Shown here piece by piece: positions 18,755 through 30,303 of a DNA stretch of 64,000 bases (positions within the stretch are counted from its first letter, which is position 1; every line of letters starts with the position of its first letter). The notes under the pieces are model-generated. The model was given only the letters and a program-made list of their open reading frames with translations, did not search any database and was not told the origin of the DNA. Made by a program: the position numbers and the translations under genes. Source of the DNA: Gammaproteobacteria bacterium (GTDB lineage Bacteria; Pseudomonadota; Gammaproteobacteria; Eutrophobiales; Eutrophobiaceae); the NCBI GenBank assembly GCA_022826885.1, contig JAJDUB010000014.1, positions 1-64,000 of the forward strand, given 5' to 3'.

Positions 18755-19375
18755 GCCGTACCGGCGCCGGATCCAGTAATCCAGGCTGATGTACCTGCCG
18801 CCGCCCAGGAAGAACAGGGCGCACAGCATGACGAGGTAGGTGGCGGCCCATTCAATACCGTTGTTCGACACGACGAAGTTGCCGTGCTCCGTCAGCCAGT
18901 TGTAGTTGCCGTGTTCCCTGAGGATGCTCCTGGCGCGGGCCAGGCGCTCTACGGCCTCCCCGGCTTCGGCCGCCGGGAACGGGCTGTTCAGATCGTGTAT
19001 CGCCTGCCAGCCGTGACTGATGTGCACCGTCGTCATGGCAACCACCATGGTAATCATCAGCGGGATGCAGGCCCAGCGGGTCGCCAGGCCCAGGGCCAGC
19101 AGGACGGCGCCGATATATTCAGCGCCCCAGGCAAGGTAGGCGTTCAGCGCAGGGAACGGCAACCCCAGGCCCCATTCGGGATTGCCGAACCATTCGATGA
19201 CTGAATCCAGTGAGCTGTTTTCGTCAAACGGGTTCCACTTGTTGTTGCCGGCCACCCAGAATACGGGAACCAGGTACAGCCTGAGCAGCAGGGGACCGAT
19301 GATATCGAGACGGTTCCTGACGGCATCGAGTACGGATTGGGCCCAGCCGATAAGTGAAATGATACTGCGCATCAT
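18746..19375 (-). CDS. DoxX family membrane protein
   Basis: A 209-aa polytopic inner-membrane protein. PLLLRLYLVPVFWVAGNNKW, the segment AWGAEYIGAVLLALGLATRW and the C-terminal ALFFLGGGRYISLDYWI match the usual DoxX/DoxD-like pattern of four transmembrane helices. A polar insertion of about 45 residues (HISHGWQAIHDLNS...NYNWLTEHGN) separates helices 3 and 4. DoxX proteins have been tied to thiosulfate:quinone oxidoreductase and to redox stress, but the role here is unknown. The 3' end overlaps that of the MerC-like gene. Confidence 0.82.
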   Translation of the reverse strand: MMRSIISLIGWAQSVLDAVRNRLDIIGPLLLRLYLVPVFWVAGNNKWNPFDENSSLDSVIEWFGNPEWGLGLPFPALNAYLAWGAEYIGAVLLALGLATRWACIPLMITMVVAMTTVHISHGWQAIHDLNSPFPAAEAGEAVERLARARSILREHGNYNWLTEHGNFVVSNNGIEWAATYLVMLCALFFLGGGRYISLDYWIRRRYGSV

Positions 19376-19426
19376 GATTGCTCCGTGTTCGTTACATTAA
19401 TTTTAAACTAATCAACTGTATGTTAA

Positions 19427-21160
<1,734 letters not shown>

Positions 21161-21162
21161 AC

Positions 21163-23267
<2,105 letters not shown>

Positions 23268-23268
23268 G

Positions 23269-23604
23269 ATGCGCTACCTGGTCATCACCCTGCTGGTAAT
23301 ACTGGCGCTGCTGCAATACCGTTTGTGGTTCAGTCCCGGCGGGCTGGCCGACGTCAACAAACTTGAGCGGACAAAACAGGACTTGATCGGTGAGAATGAA
23401 CAACTCAGGGAAAGGAATGCTTCCCTCGCCGCAGAAGTGATCGATTTGCAACATGGTCTCGAGGCCGTTGAAGAACGGGCCAGAAGTGAAATGGGCATGG
23501 TTAAATCCGACGAGGTGTTCTACCAGATTATCGACAACCCGGACCAGTCAAACCCGGAGTCAATGCCGGGGATCCCGCTGGAAGAACCGGTTGCCGCGCC
23601 GTGA
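23269..23604 (+). CDS. ftsB: Cell division protein FtsB
   Basis: A small bitopic divisome protein that joins FtsL and FtsQ. A short cytoplasmic start, one transmembrane helix (about residues 3-20, LVITLLVILALLQYRLW), the GGLADV turn, and a leucine-zipper-like coiled coil (KLERTKQDLIGENEQLRERNA...) give the FtsB layout; RARSEMGMVKSDEVFYQII is the conserved end of the core. At 111 aa it has a short proline-rich tail. Position between eno and ispD is the standard one. The stop overlaps the GTG start of ispD. Confidence 0.95.
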   Translation: MRYLVITLLVILALLQYRLWFSPGGLADVNKLERTKQDLIGENEQLRERNASLAAEVIDLQHGLEAVEERARSEMGMVKSDEVFYQIIDNPDQSNPESMPGIPLEEPVAAP

Positions 23605-24302
23605 CGGACCAGCCGGATTTCTGGGCTGTCATTCCTGCGGGGGGTATCGGCCGGCGCATGGGCGCGGACCGGCCCAAGCAATACCTCAAATTGCTGGACC
23701 GCACCGTTCTGGAACACAGTGTGCTGCCGTTCTGCGAGCATCCGCTGATCAAGGGTATCGTCGTGGTTGTGGCGGACGGCGACGAGTTCTGGCCGGCCCT
23801 GGCGCCGGCCCGCCATTCCCGGGTGGTTACTGCGCCAGGCGGCCGCGAACGTTGCCATTCGGTGCTGAACGGTCTCAATCGTCTGGCCGGGCTCGCCGCT
23901 GACAGCGACTGGGTACTGGTCCACGATGCGGCCCGGCCCTGTGTTACCTTGGCCGACATAGATTGTCTTATTGATGAGATTGGCGATCATTCTACAGGCG
24001 GTATTCTGGCGCTCCCGGTCAGGGATACGGTCAAACAGGTGGGGCAGGGCCACGAAATTGAACTGACGCTGGTGCGCGAACGGCTCTGGCGCGCCTTGAC
24101 GCCACAGATGTTCCGGTTGGGCATGTTACAGGAGGCGCTGACCGCGGCCATGGCCGACAATCTCCTGGTTACGGATGAAGCCCAGGCCCTGGAGCACAGG
24201 GGCCACCGACCACTGATCGTGCCGGGCGGAGTACACAACATCAAGGTGTCTCTGCCGGAGGACCTGGCGCTGGCGGAGCACTATTTACGTATAACGATAT
24301 AA
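23601..24302 (+). CDS. ispD: 2-C-methyl-D-erythritol 4-phosphate cytidylyltransferase
   Basis: Third step of the non-mevalonate (MEP) isoprenoid pathway, transferring CMP to MEP. The nucleotide-binding loop AGGIGRRMGADRPKQYL is at residues 14-30, and VLVHDAARPCV and VTDEAQALEHRGHRPLIVPG are further conserved blocks. The start is GTG at 23601, overlapping the ftsB TGA (GTGA). The length is 233 aa. It is separated from ispF by 125 bp that include a repeat element. Confidence 0.96.
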   Translation: MTDQPDFWAVIPAGGIGRRMGADRPKQYLKLLDRTVLEHSVLPFCEHPLIKGIVVVVADGDEFWPALAPARHSRVVTAPGGRERCHSVLNGLNRLAGLAADSDWVLVHDAARPCVTLADIDCLIDEIGDHSTGGILALPVRDTVKQVGQGHEIELTLVRERLWRALTPQMFRLGMLQEALTAAMADNLLVTDEAQALEHRGHRPLIVPGGVHNIKVSLPEDLALAEHYLRITI

Positions 24303-24312
24303 ATATATATTT

Positions 24313-24405
24313 CGTCATTCCGGGCTTGACCCGGAATCCAGTGAAATATTGTGTCGCCGGAGGCGACTCTTTGCCCACTGGATTCCGGCCTTCGCCGGAA
24401 TGACG
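24313..24405. repeat. 93-bp compound inverted repeat (CGTCATTCCGG family)
   Basis: The ends CGTCATTCCGG and CCGGAATGACG are inverted; the next inner arms GAATCCAGTG and CACTGGATTC pair as well, and GTCGCC-gga-GGCGAC (24353-24367) forms a hairpin at the centre. The element fills the ispD-ispF intergenic space. Its shape is that of a small non-autonomous palindromic repeat. Only one copy is in the window. Confidence 0.85.
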
Positions 24406-24427
24406 GATTAATTTAGGTGAGAATAGT

Positions 24428-24895
24428 ATGAGAATCGGTCACGGTTACGATACCCACAGGTTCGTGGAAGGGCGCCCCCTGGTGCTGGGCGGTGTCAACA
24501 TCCCCCACGACAAGGGTTTGCTGGCGCACTCCGACGGCGACGTCGTGATTCACGCGCTGTGTGATGCGCTGCTGGGCGCCGCCGCGCTGGGTGACATCGG
24601 CGCGTATTTCCCGGACACCAGCGCGGATTTCAGGAATATCGACAGCAGGGTCCTGTTGCGGCGCGTGCATGGGTTGCTGGCGCAAAAATCCCATGAGGTG
24701 ATCAACGCGGACATCACCGTCATCGCGGAAGAACCGAAAATGGCGCCCCATATCGGCGCCATGCGGGACAACCTGGCCTCCGACCTTGCCGTGGGCAGGG
24801 ACGCCGTCAATGTCAAGGCAACCACCAACGAGAAAATGGGTTTTATCGGCAACAGGGAAGGTATTGCCGTCCATGCCGTTGTGCTGATAACCTGA
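24428..24895 (+). CDS. ispF: 2-C-methyl-D-erythritol 2,4-cyclodiphosphate synthase
   Basis: Fifth step of the MEP isoprenoid pathway. The zinc ligands are in GYDTHRF (residues 6-12, DxH) and in [20 protein letters not shown]. The conserved [12 protein letters not shown] and the C-terminal [22 protein letters not shown] are intact. At 155 aa it is full length. AGGTGA lies about 8 bases before the ATG. It is the last of the core block before the metal island. Confidence 0.97.
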   Translation: MRIGHGYDTHRFVEGRPLVLGGVNIPHDKGLLAHSDGDVVIHALCDALLGAAALGDIGAYFPDTSADFRNIDSRVLLRRVHGLLAQKSHEVINADITVIAEEPKMAPHIGAMRDNLASDLAVGRDAVNVKATTNEKMGFIGNREGIAVHAVVLIT

Positions 24896-24935
24896 CGGAC
24901 AGCTCATCTCTGAAACTGTTCGGGGGAGTTTTTTC

Positions 24936-24963
24936 TTGACACATCGCGGCCTGGATTTATACT
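24936..24963 (+). promoter_or_regulatory. Sigma70-type promoter of module copy 1
   Basis: TTGACA (24936-24941), a 16-base spacer, and TATACT (24958-24963) match the sigma70 consensus closely. The -10 ends 10 bases before the ATG at 24974, so transcription should begin at or next to the start codon. The same spacing recurs before the two other copies of the gene. Confidence 0.7.
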
Positions 24964-24973
24964 GATCTCCCAT

Positions 24974-25261
24974 ATGTACCCGGATCACAAACGACTGTCG
25001 GCCTGGTTGCTCTCTGCCCTGATCCTGTTCGGGCAGACGTCCGCGCTTGCGCACCAGTTCGGCGAAGATATTCTGGAATGCCATGATGATTGCGTACAGT
25101 GCCTGACGCAGTCCGTGTTTGACGGCAAGGCGGTTGCCGCAGGCCATACTTACACACTCATACTTGCTGATGCAGCGCCCCAGGCTGCGGTTGAAAGCGG
25201 GTATCCTTCACACGACAGATCCACTACACACGCACGTTCTCCCCCGATAACTCCCGCATAA
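24974..25261 (+). CDS. Small exported CxxC protein, copy 1 of 3 (function unknown)
   Basis: A 95-aa protein, homologous over its length to those at 30304 and 33433. It has a signal peptide (residues 7-26, LSAWLLSALILFGQTSALA) with probable cleavage before HQFGED. The mature part carries ECHDDCVQC: a CxxC at 40-43, with C36 and H37 beside it. It ends in a conserved RSPPITPA. About 70 periplasmic residues remain. The CxxC and His suggest binding of a metal such as zinc, fitting its position before TonB receptors and a metal transporter, but this is inference. No ribosome-binding site is visible and the promoter -10 is 10 bases from the ATG, suggesting a leaderless message. Confidence 0.75.
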   Translation: MYPDHKRLSAWLLSALILFGQTSALAHQFGEDILECHDDCVQCLTQSVFDGKAVAAGHTYTLILADAAPQAAVESGYPSHDRSTTHARSPPITPA

Positions 25262-25281
25262 CTCATCAAAGTTGTTTGTCC

Positions 25282-25302
25282 GAATAACGCCCGGCGTTAT
25301 TC
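25282..25302. promoter_or_regulatory. 21-bp perfect palindrome, copy 1
   Basis: GAATAACGCC and its exact reverse complement GGCGTTATTC flank a single central C. It stands between the small CxxC gene and the receptor start and recurs at 30612 and 33742. It could be an operator for a dimeric regulator or an RNA hairpin shielding the downstream ribosome-binding site; there is no T-run to make it a terminator. Confidence 0.7.
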
Positions 25303-25404
25303 CTGCTCTGTCTGTAAATTTCAGGGACAGGCTTAAGTCTGTCGCCAACATGTTTTCGGGGTGTACAGAGCCCTGAACATGAGAGTTAATGTGGAGGTAT
25401 CGAA

Positions 25405-25494
25405 ATGTTACGAATCGCCATCCTGCTGCTCGTGGTCACGGGCATTCATGGGTCGCCCGCGCTGGCCGATGAAACATCAGGTCATGCCCATTAA
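25405..25494 (+). pseudogene. Truncated N-terminus of a His-rich TonB receptor gene (module copy 1)
   Basis: ATG at 25405 begins MLRIAILLLVVTGIHGSPAL, a signal peptide matching the first residues of the receptors at 30660 and 33789 (MLRTVFLLLVVTGIHGPLAF), including the upstream GTGGAGGTATC ribosome-binding region. After 29 codons (…DETSGHAH) a TAA ends it, and homology to the receptors stops at about the same point. The rest of the gene is absent; the metal-transporter cassette begins 45 bp later. The leader may still serve to carry ribosomes towards cbiM. Confidence 0.8.
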
Positions 25495-25539
25495 CAGGAT
25501 TGGGCAAGCGATGGAAAAACAACAAGAGGTGGGGCGCTG

Positions 25540-26463
25540 ATGCATCTGGCAGAGGGCGTGCTTCCGCTCGGTCAGGCCATCGCGTGGAGTGCCCTGGCCG
25601 CACCCACGGTGTTCTGGAGCCTCCGCGGCGAACAACAAACGCGACGCGACATACCGTCGTCCCCGGTCATTATGGCGGGCGTTACGAGCCTGCTCTTTGC
25701 CGGTACCCTGATGCCGCTACCGGTCCCAGTCGTGGGCGCGACCAGTCACATCTGCCTCACGCCGGTGCTCGCCCTGGTCGTCGGTGTCCGCCGTATCGTG
25801 TGGCCAACATTCTTCGTGCTTTTGCTGCAGGCGGTCTTCTTCGCTCACGGCGGGCTCACGACACTCGGGGTCAACACACTGACGCTTGGTCTGCTGGGGC
25901 CTCTGACGACCGTCGGGCTTTGGGCTTTGTTCCGGCAGTTCGGCGTAGGCGGGGCTTTCGCCCTCGCTCTCGCATGTGGCGTCGGCGGCCTGAGCGTGTA
26001 CGTGGCGGACGCCGTAGTGCTCGCCATGGCGTTGTCCGATGCGGCGGCGCCTGCGACAACCTTTGGTGTGGTGCTGCTCGGGTTTGCCCCCGTCCAGGTC
26101 CCCTTGGCGGTTCTTGAAGCCGTCGTCTCCGTCGGCATCGTACGGCTTCTGGCGAAACGTCGGCCAGATCTCCTGCCGGACTCGCTGAGGGCGCTTCGCG
26201 CCGTGTCCGTACGCGGCGCGTGGGTCATGGTGCTGTTGCTGGCAGTCGGCCTGTCGGGATGTGGCTATGAGGGCATCGACGGAACCGTGTTCGGTGCGAC
26301 TGCGGAGAAGGCGGGGCGAACGCCTGCAGAGAGCATCGTCGACCTGAGCCAGGGGGAGATCGGGCTCGCGCTTTCGATCCTCATCCTCTTCGGGCTGGGA
26401 TTCATCGCCGGGCGCTGCTGGGAACGAGTGTTCGGAGGACGGCGCGATGCACTTCCACGCTGA
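25540..26463 (+). CDS. cbiM: ECF metal transporter S-component, CbiM with CbiN-like C-terminus
   Basis: Inner-membrane substrate-binding subunit of an energy-coupling-factor transporter for a divalent metal. The N-terminus MHLAEG is the CbiM/NikM metal site, in which the amino group of Met1 and His2 coordinate the ion, so the start is certain; the further conserved His lies in GATSHICLTPVLA. Seven or so membrane helices follow to about residue 220. The last part (RGAWVMVLLLAVGLSGCGYEGIDG...GEIGLALSILILFGLGF) has two helices flanking a short loop, as in CbiN. The substrate could be Co, Ni or Zn; neighbours favour zinc. A 9-codon ORF with a good Shine-Dalgarno (25511-25540) overlaps the start. 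The base composition differs from the flanks. Confidence 0.85.
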   Translation: MHLAEGVLPLGQAIAWSALAAPTVFWSLRGEQQTRRDIPSSPVIMAGVTSLLFAGTLMPLPVPVVGATSHICLTPVLALVVGVRRIVWPTFFVLLLQAVFFAHGGLTTLGVNTLTLGLLGPLTTVGLWALFRQFGVGGAFALALACGVGGLSVYVADAVVLAMALSDAAAPATTFGVVLLGFAPVQVPLAVLEAVVSVGIVRLLAKRRPDLLPDSLRALRAVSVRGAWVMVLLLAVGLSGCGYEGIDGTVFGATAEKAGRTPAESIVDLSQGEIGLALSILILFGLGFIAGRCWERVFGGRRDALPR

Positions 26464-27802
26464 GCACTCTCTATTCTTCGAGCGCCGCCAACCGCCATGG
26501 GTTGCGGCATTGGGTATCGCGCTGACCAGCAGCGTGCTGATCATCAATGCAGGCGCGCGCAGTACCACCTTGTCCTTGATCGGCGCGGGGGTTGGCGCGC
26601 TGCTGCTCCTGTTCGCGCGTGCCCGTGGGCAGTGCAGGATCGAGCCTGCCCTCGAGTGGACCCTGGCGCTCGTGGTCCTCGCTCTGCTTGGTGGGGTCGC
26701 GCTGAAATCCAACGCGGACGTCATCGTTGAAACGAGCGCCCGGATCTTGTGCGGCGTTATTTGGGTTCTCTGGCTCGGGACCCGGGTTGACTGGGCGTCG
26801 TTGCGACAACTCCTGCTCTGGCTTCGGATTCCTGAGGGCGTCGTAGCCAGCCTTGACCACGCGCTCATGCACGGTGTTCTCACCCAGCGTGAATGGGTCC
26901 AGCGGCGTGACGCGGCCCGTCTCCGCCTGGGGTCACGGCGCTTGCCTTTGACCACCTGGGGACCGCTGCTCGGCGAAGGTGTGCTGCATGCCTTCGCGCG
27001 CCTCGAAAGCGCCGAGGAGAACGCAATGCTGCGTAGCGCCCCGTACGGAGTCGTACGGACCCGCGAGGGCGTTCACCTCGATGCCGTTGACGTCGAACGC
27101 GGTGGGCAACTGGTGCTCAAGCAGCTCGAACTCCGCCTGGGAAGCGCGGAATGGCTGCTCGTGTGTGGGCCAAGCGGAGCCGGGAAATCGAGCTTGTTGC
27201 GCCTGCTCGCAGGACTCGACGCGCCGGCGCAAGGAATCCTGAACCGCCTCGGAAACCGCGTGTCGCCCGACGCGGCGCTCCGCGACCGGCTCGACGGACG
27301 CGTGGCGTTTCTCGATCAGAACCCGGATCGCCACTTCATCGCAAGTACCGTCGCCGAGGACATTGCCTGGGGCCTGCTTCGTCGTGGCGTCGAAGCCGTT
27401 GAGGCGCGACGCCGATCCAGGGAGGTGTCGGCGGCCTTGCGCATTAACCATCTGCTGGAGCGACCGTGTTATCAGCTCAGCTTTGGGGAGCAGCGCCGGG
27501 TCGCACTCGCCAGTCTCCTGGTGCTCGAGCCCGCGTTGCTCCTCCTCGACGAGCCCACCGCCGGACTCGACCCCGTCGCCGCCCATGAGCTGTGCACGCT
27601 CGTGGAGGAGTTTGTTGGTCGCACTGGTGCTGCGTGTGTCTGGGCAACCCATGACCTTCATTCGCTGCCGCTTCAGGCAACGCGAGTCGTCTTACTGCGA
27701 GACCGACGGCTGATCTTCGATGGACCGGCGGTACAGGGGCTATCGAAGCCGTGGCTTGTCCGGGCCGGTCTCGCCGTGTCGCAAGAAGCAGAGAGAACAT
27801 AA
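26447..27802 (+). CDS. Fused ECF transporter transmembrane and ATPase subunit (CbiQ-CbiO)
   Basis: A 451-aa protein with two parts. Residues about 1-190 have several membrane helices and a charged coupling-helix-like region (QRRDAARLRLGSRRLP), as in CbiQ/EcfT. Residues about 210-451 are an ABC ATPase: Walker A GPSGAGKS (about 241), signature LSFGEQRRVALAS (about 344), Walker B LLLLDEPTAGLD (about 364) and the H-loop WATHD. CbiQ and CbiO are normally separate. Only one ATPase domain is present, so a homodimer of the fusion would supply both nucleotide sites. It overlaps cbiM by 17 bp and is followed by a COG0523 GTPase gene 23 bp downstream. Confidence 0.88.
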   Translation: MHFHAEHSLFFERRQPPWVAALGIALTSSVLIINAGARSTTLSLIGAGVGALLLLFARARGQCRIEPALEWTLALVVLALLGGVALKSNADVIVETSARILCGVIWVLWLGTRVDWASLRQLLLWLRIPEGVVASLDHALMHGVLTQREWVQRRDAARLRLGSRRLPLTTWGPLLGEGVLHAFARLESAEENAMLRSAPYGVVRTREGVHLDAVDVERGGQLVLKQLELRLGSAEWLLVCGPSGAGKSSLLRLLAGLDAPAQGILNRLGNRVSPDAALRDRLDGRVAFLDQNPDRHFIASTVAEDIAWGLLRRGVEAVEARRRSREVSAALRINHLLERPCYQLSFGEQRRVALASLLVLEPALLLLDEPTAGLDPVAAHELCTLVEEFVGRTGAACVWATHDLHSLPLQATRVVLLRDRRLIFDGPAVQGLSKPWLVRAGLAVSQEAERT

Positions 27803-27825
27803 CAACACTACTCCAGGAGAACTAG

Positions 27826-29172
27826 ATGAACATGATTCAAAACGTACCTGTCACCATCCTGACCGGCTTCCTCGGCTCCGGCAAGACTACCCTGCTCAAC
27901 CGGATCCTGAGTGAGGAGCACGGTAAGCGCATCGCCGTGATCGAGAACGAGTACGGGGAGGTCGGTATCGATCAAGCGCTCGTCATCGACGCTGACGAGG
28001 AAATCTTCGAGATGTCGAACGGCTGCATCTGCTGCACGGTGCGCGGAGACCTGATTCGCGTACTCGGCAATCTCATGAAGCGTCGCGACAAGTTCGATTA
28101 TGTGTTGGTGGAGACTACAGGGCTTGCCGACCCCGGCCCGGTCGCTCAGACCTTCTTCATGGACGACGAGATTCGCGCGGAGTTCTCGCTTGACGGGATC
28201 GTCACGCTCGTCGATGCAGCCCATATCGAGCAGCAGCTCGGCCGCAGCGACGAAAGTACCGAGCAAGTCGCGTTCGCTGACGTCCTCGTGCTCAACAAGA
28301 CGGATCTCGTTAACGGCGAGACGATCGACAGGCTCGAAGCGCGGCTCCGGGACATGAACCGAATGGCGCGAGTCGTGCGTAGCGAACGGGGGAATGTCCC
28401 CGTCGACACGGTACTCAACCTCGGCGCTTTCGACCTGGACCAGACGCTCGAGCGTCGTCCCACCTTCCTTGAGCCGGAGTATCCGTTCGAATGGACTGGA
28501 GTCTATTCGCTCCCTGTCGGCCGCTACGAACTCAGCCTGGCCGAAGGGCCTGATCCGGCGATGTCGCTCGTCGTCGTGTCCGATCAGGGCACGGATGACG
28601 CTGCCCTCCGTGAAGGTGCGGAGTGGTGTGTGCGGCGCTACGCCGAACCTGCGGAGATCATTCGCCCGGGGGATGCGATTCCTGCCGGTAAGCATGTGAA
28701 CCTGCAGCTCGACTCCCCGGGGCGCAAGTCATTCTTCCTGGAGGTTGACAGGCAGGTACGGGTGGGCCTCTACGCCCAACACACCGCCGAGGAGTTTGAT
28801 CTCCGACTGACGAACACGGATGGAGCGACAATCAGGCAGGAGGTCGAGCGCACCTGGGTCGCACAGCACGAGCACGACGACGAGGTGGGTTCGATCTCGA
28901 TCGAGGCGGACGGCGACGTCGATTCCGACAGGCTCGACGCCTGGCTTGGCGAACTGTTGCGTGAGCGCGGCGTGGACATCTTCCGCATGAAGGGCTTCAT
29001 CAGCCTCGCGGGAGAGTCGCGCCGCTTCGTCTTCCAGGGGGTTCACATGCTCTTTGACGGCCAGCCGGATCGTCCATGGGGAGACTTGCCCCGGCGCAAC
29101 CAGCTCGTCTTCATCGGCCGCAACCTCGATGAGCAGGGCATGCGGCAGGGATTCGAGGCATGTCTGATTTGA
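27826..29172 (+). CDS. COG0523 (CobW/ZigA-like) GTPase, putative metallochaperone
   Basis: A G3E-family GTPase predicted to deliver zinc or a similar ion to a client protein. The GTPase domain has Walker A GFLGSGKTTLL (about residues 12-22), the metal-binding CxCC in GCICCTV (66-72), ETTGLADP and the guanine motif NKTD. At 448 aa it is longer than the common ~330-400 aa. A segment at about 225-340 (PEYPFEWTGVYSLPVGRYELSLAEGPDPAMSLV...) is inserted before the CobW C-terminal domain, which ends FVFQGVHMLFDGQPDRPW. CCAGGAGAAC gives a good ribosome-binding site. It is co-directional with the ECF genes and overlaps the WD40 gene by 13 bp. A zinc role rests on context. Confidence 0.87.
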   Translation: MNMIQNVPVTILTGFLGSGKTTLLNRILSEEHGKRIAVIENEYGEVGIDQALVIDADEEIFEMSNGCICCTVRGDLIRVLGNLMKRRDKFDYVLVETTGLADPGPVAQTFFMDDEIRAEFSLDGIVTLVDAAHIEQQLGRSDESTEQVAFADVLVLNKTDLVNGETIDRLEARLRDMNRMARVVRSERGNVPVDTVLNLGAFDLDQTLERRPTFLEPEYPFEWTGVYSLPVGRYELSLAEGPDPAMSLVVVSDQGTDDAALREGAEWCVRRYAEPAEIIRPGDAIPAGKHVNLQLDSPGRKSFFLEVDRQVRVGLYAQHTAEEFDLRLTNTDGATIRQEVERTWVAQHEHDDEVGSISIEADGDVDSDRLDAWLGELLRERGVDIFRMKGFISLAGESRRFVFQGVHMLFDGQPDRPWGDLPRRNQLVFIGRNLDEQGMRQGFEACLI

Positions 29173-30200
29173 ATGCAGCCGGCCCAAGGGGTGCTCTTCG
29201 CCGGGGCTGGTCTGCGGCGGTCGGTGACTACGCCATCGCCGGGGGCTGGACCCCGCGCGGTGAGGCGCTGGTGGTCGGTGACGCCGCGGGTGGCGTCTAC
29301 GCGTTCGACGGCAAGTCCGGCGCAAGCGCCTGGGCGCGGCAGGGAGCCCATGATGGCGGCGTGCTCGCGCTGGCTGTCCACCCAAGCGGAACCGCGGTCG
29401 CTACGGCTGGCCAGGACGGACGAGTCCTTATCTGGAGTATCGTCGAAGGTCAAGTAAAACAGGCTATCGACGTCGACAGCGGTTGGGTGGAGAACGTGGC
29501 GTGGCCGCCGGACGGCCAATGGCTGGCGGCTTCCTGCTCCCGGCAGGTTCGCGTGTATGGTGCAGACGGCGGAGAAGTCTGGCGATCTGATGATCATTCC
29601 AGCACCATCAGCGCGCTCGCCTGGTCCAGCACAGGAGAACTGGCGACGGCCTGCTACGGTCGAGTGACGTTCTTCGACGCGTCCACTGGGAAGCTTCGCC
29701 AGAAGCTGGAGTGGAAGGGGTCCCTGGTGTCGATGGTATTGAGCCCGGACGGGGATATCGTGGCCTGCGGCAGCCAGGACAACTCGGTGCACTTCTGGCG
29801 CCGCTCCACGGAGCAGGACTCCATGATATCCGGATATCCTGGCAAACCGTCGGCCCTGGCCTTCGATGACACAGGCACCCTCCTGGCCACTGGCGGAGGC
29901 GACGCAGTGACGGTCTGGAGCTTCCAGGGAGATGGTCCCGAAGGCACACACCCCGGCGTGCTTGAGCATCATGTTCAACCTGTCACAGCGCTCGCCTTCG
30001 CGCGCCGCGGGATGCGCCTGGCCTCGGCAGCACGGGATGGCGACGTAGTGGTGTGGTCGCTTCAGAGGGATGGAAAAGGCCGTGCGATCGGGGCTGCGGT
30101 TCTGGCGGGTACAGGGGCGGAGCTGTACTGGCGGCCAGACGGGCGCGGGCTTGCCGCGCTCGACGCCCGGGGTGGCGTGACGGTTTGGCGGATAGGATGA
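29160..30200 (+). CDS. WD40-repeat beta-propeller protein
   Basis: A 346-aa protein made of about seven WD40 repeats, consistent with one seven-bladed propeller. Examples are GRVLIWSIVEG, SVHFWRRS, AVTVWSFQG, DVVVWSLQ and the final GVTVWRIG; each is preceded by a GH/GS-type turn such as HPSGTAVATAGQDG. No signal peptide or catalytic motif is seen, so it is probably a cytoplasmic scaffold. Its start lies within the end of the COG0523 gene, so the two are likely made together and may form a complex. WD40 proteins are uncommon in bacteria and a role in metal delivery is inferred only from this linkage. Confidence 0.87.
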   Translation: MSDLNAAGPRGALRRGWSAAVGDYAIAGGWTPRGEALVVGDAAGGVYAFDGKSGASAWARQGAHDGGVLALAVHPSGTAVATAGQDGRVLIWSIVEGQVKQAIDVDSGWVENVAWPPDGQWLAASCSRQVRVYGADGGEVWRSDDHSSTISALAWSSTGELATACYGRVTFFDASTGKLRQKLEWKGSLVSMVLSPDGDIVACGSQDNSVHFWRRSTEQDSMISGYPGKPSALAFDDTGTLLATGGGDAVTVWSFQGDGPEGTHPGVLEHHVQPVTALAFARRGMRLASAARDGDVVVWSLQRDGKGRAIGAAVLAGTGAELYWRPDGRGLAALDARGGVTVWRIG

Positions 30201-30264
30201 ACAAAGGCCCGAATTGCCTGCGACAGCTGGAAGCGGCAATTGGTTTCAGCCATCGCCGTTTTTC

Positions 30265-30293
30265 TTGACTCGCACGACAGAGTACTATATACC
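30265..30293 (+). promoter_or_regulatory. Sigma70-type promoter of module copy 2
   Basis: TTGACT (30265-30270), 17-base spacer, TATACC (30288-30293). The -10 again ends 10 bases before the ATG (30304). The preceding TTTTTC is shared with copy 1, marking about where homology between copies begins. Confidence 0.6.
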
Positions 30294-30303
30294 TTTTCTT
30301 GAT

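Noticed and set aside
25511-25540. Nine-codon frame MEKQQEVGR overlapping the cbiM start
   Set aside because: Too short to support as a gene; the AAGAGGTGGGG inside it is better read as the cbiM ribosome-binding site.
25717-26955. 412-codon minus-strand open frame opposite cbiM and the fused CbiQ-CbiO gene
   Set aside because: Arg/Ser/Pro-rich shadow without family features; the opposite strand codes well-conserved transporter motifs.
29043-30239. 398-codon minus-strand open frame opposite the WD40 gene
   Set aside because: Shadow frame; it spans two real genes and has no recognisable domain.
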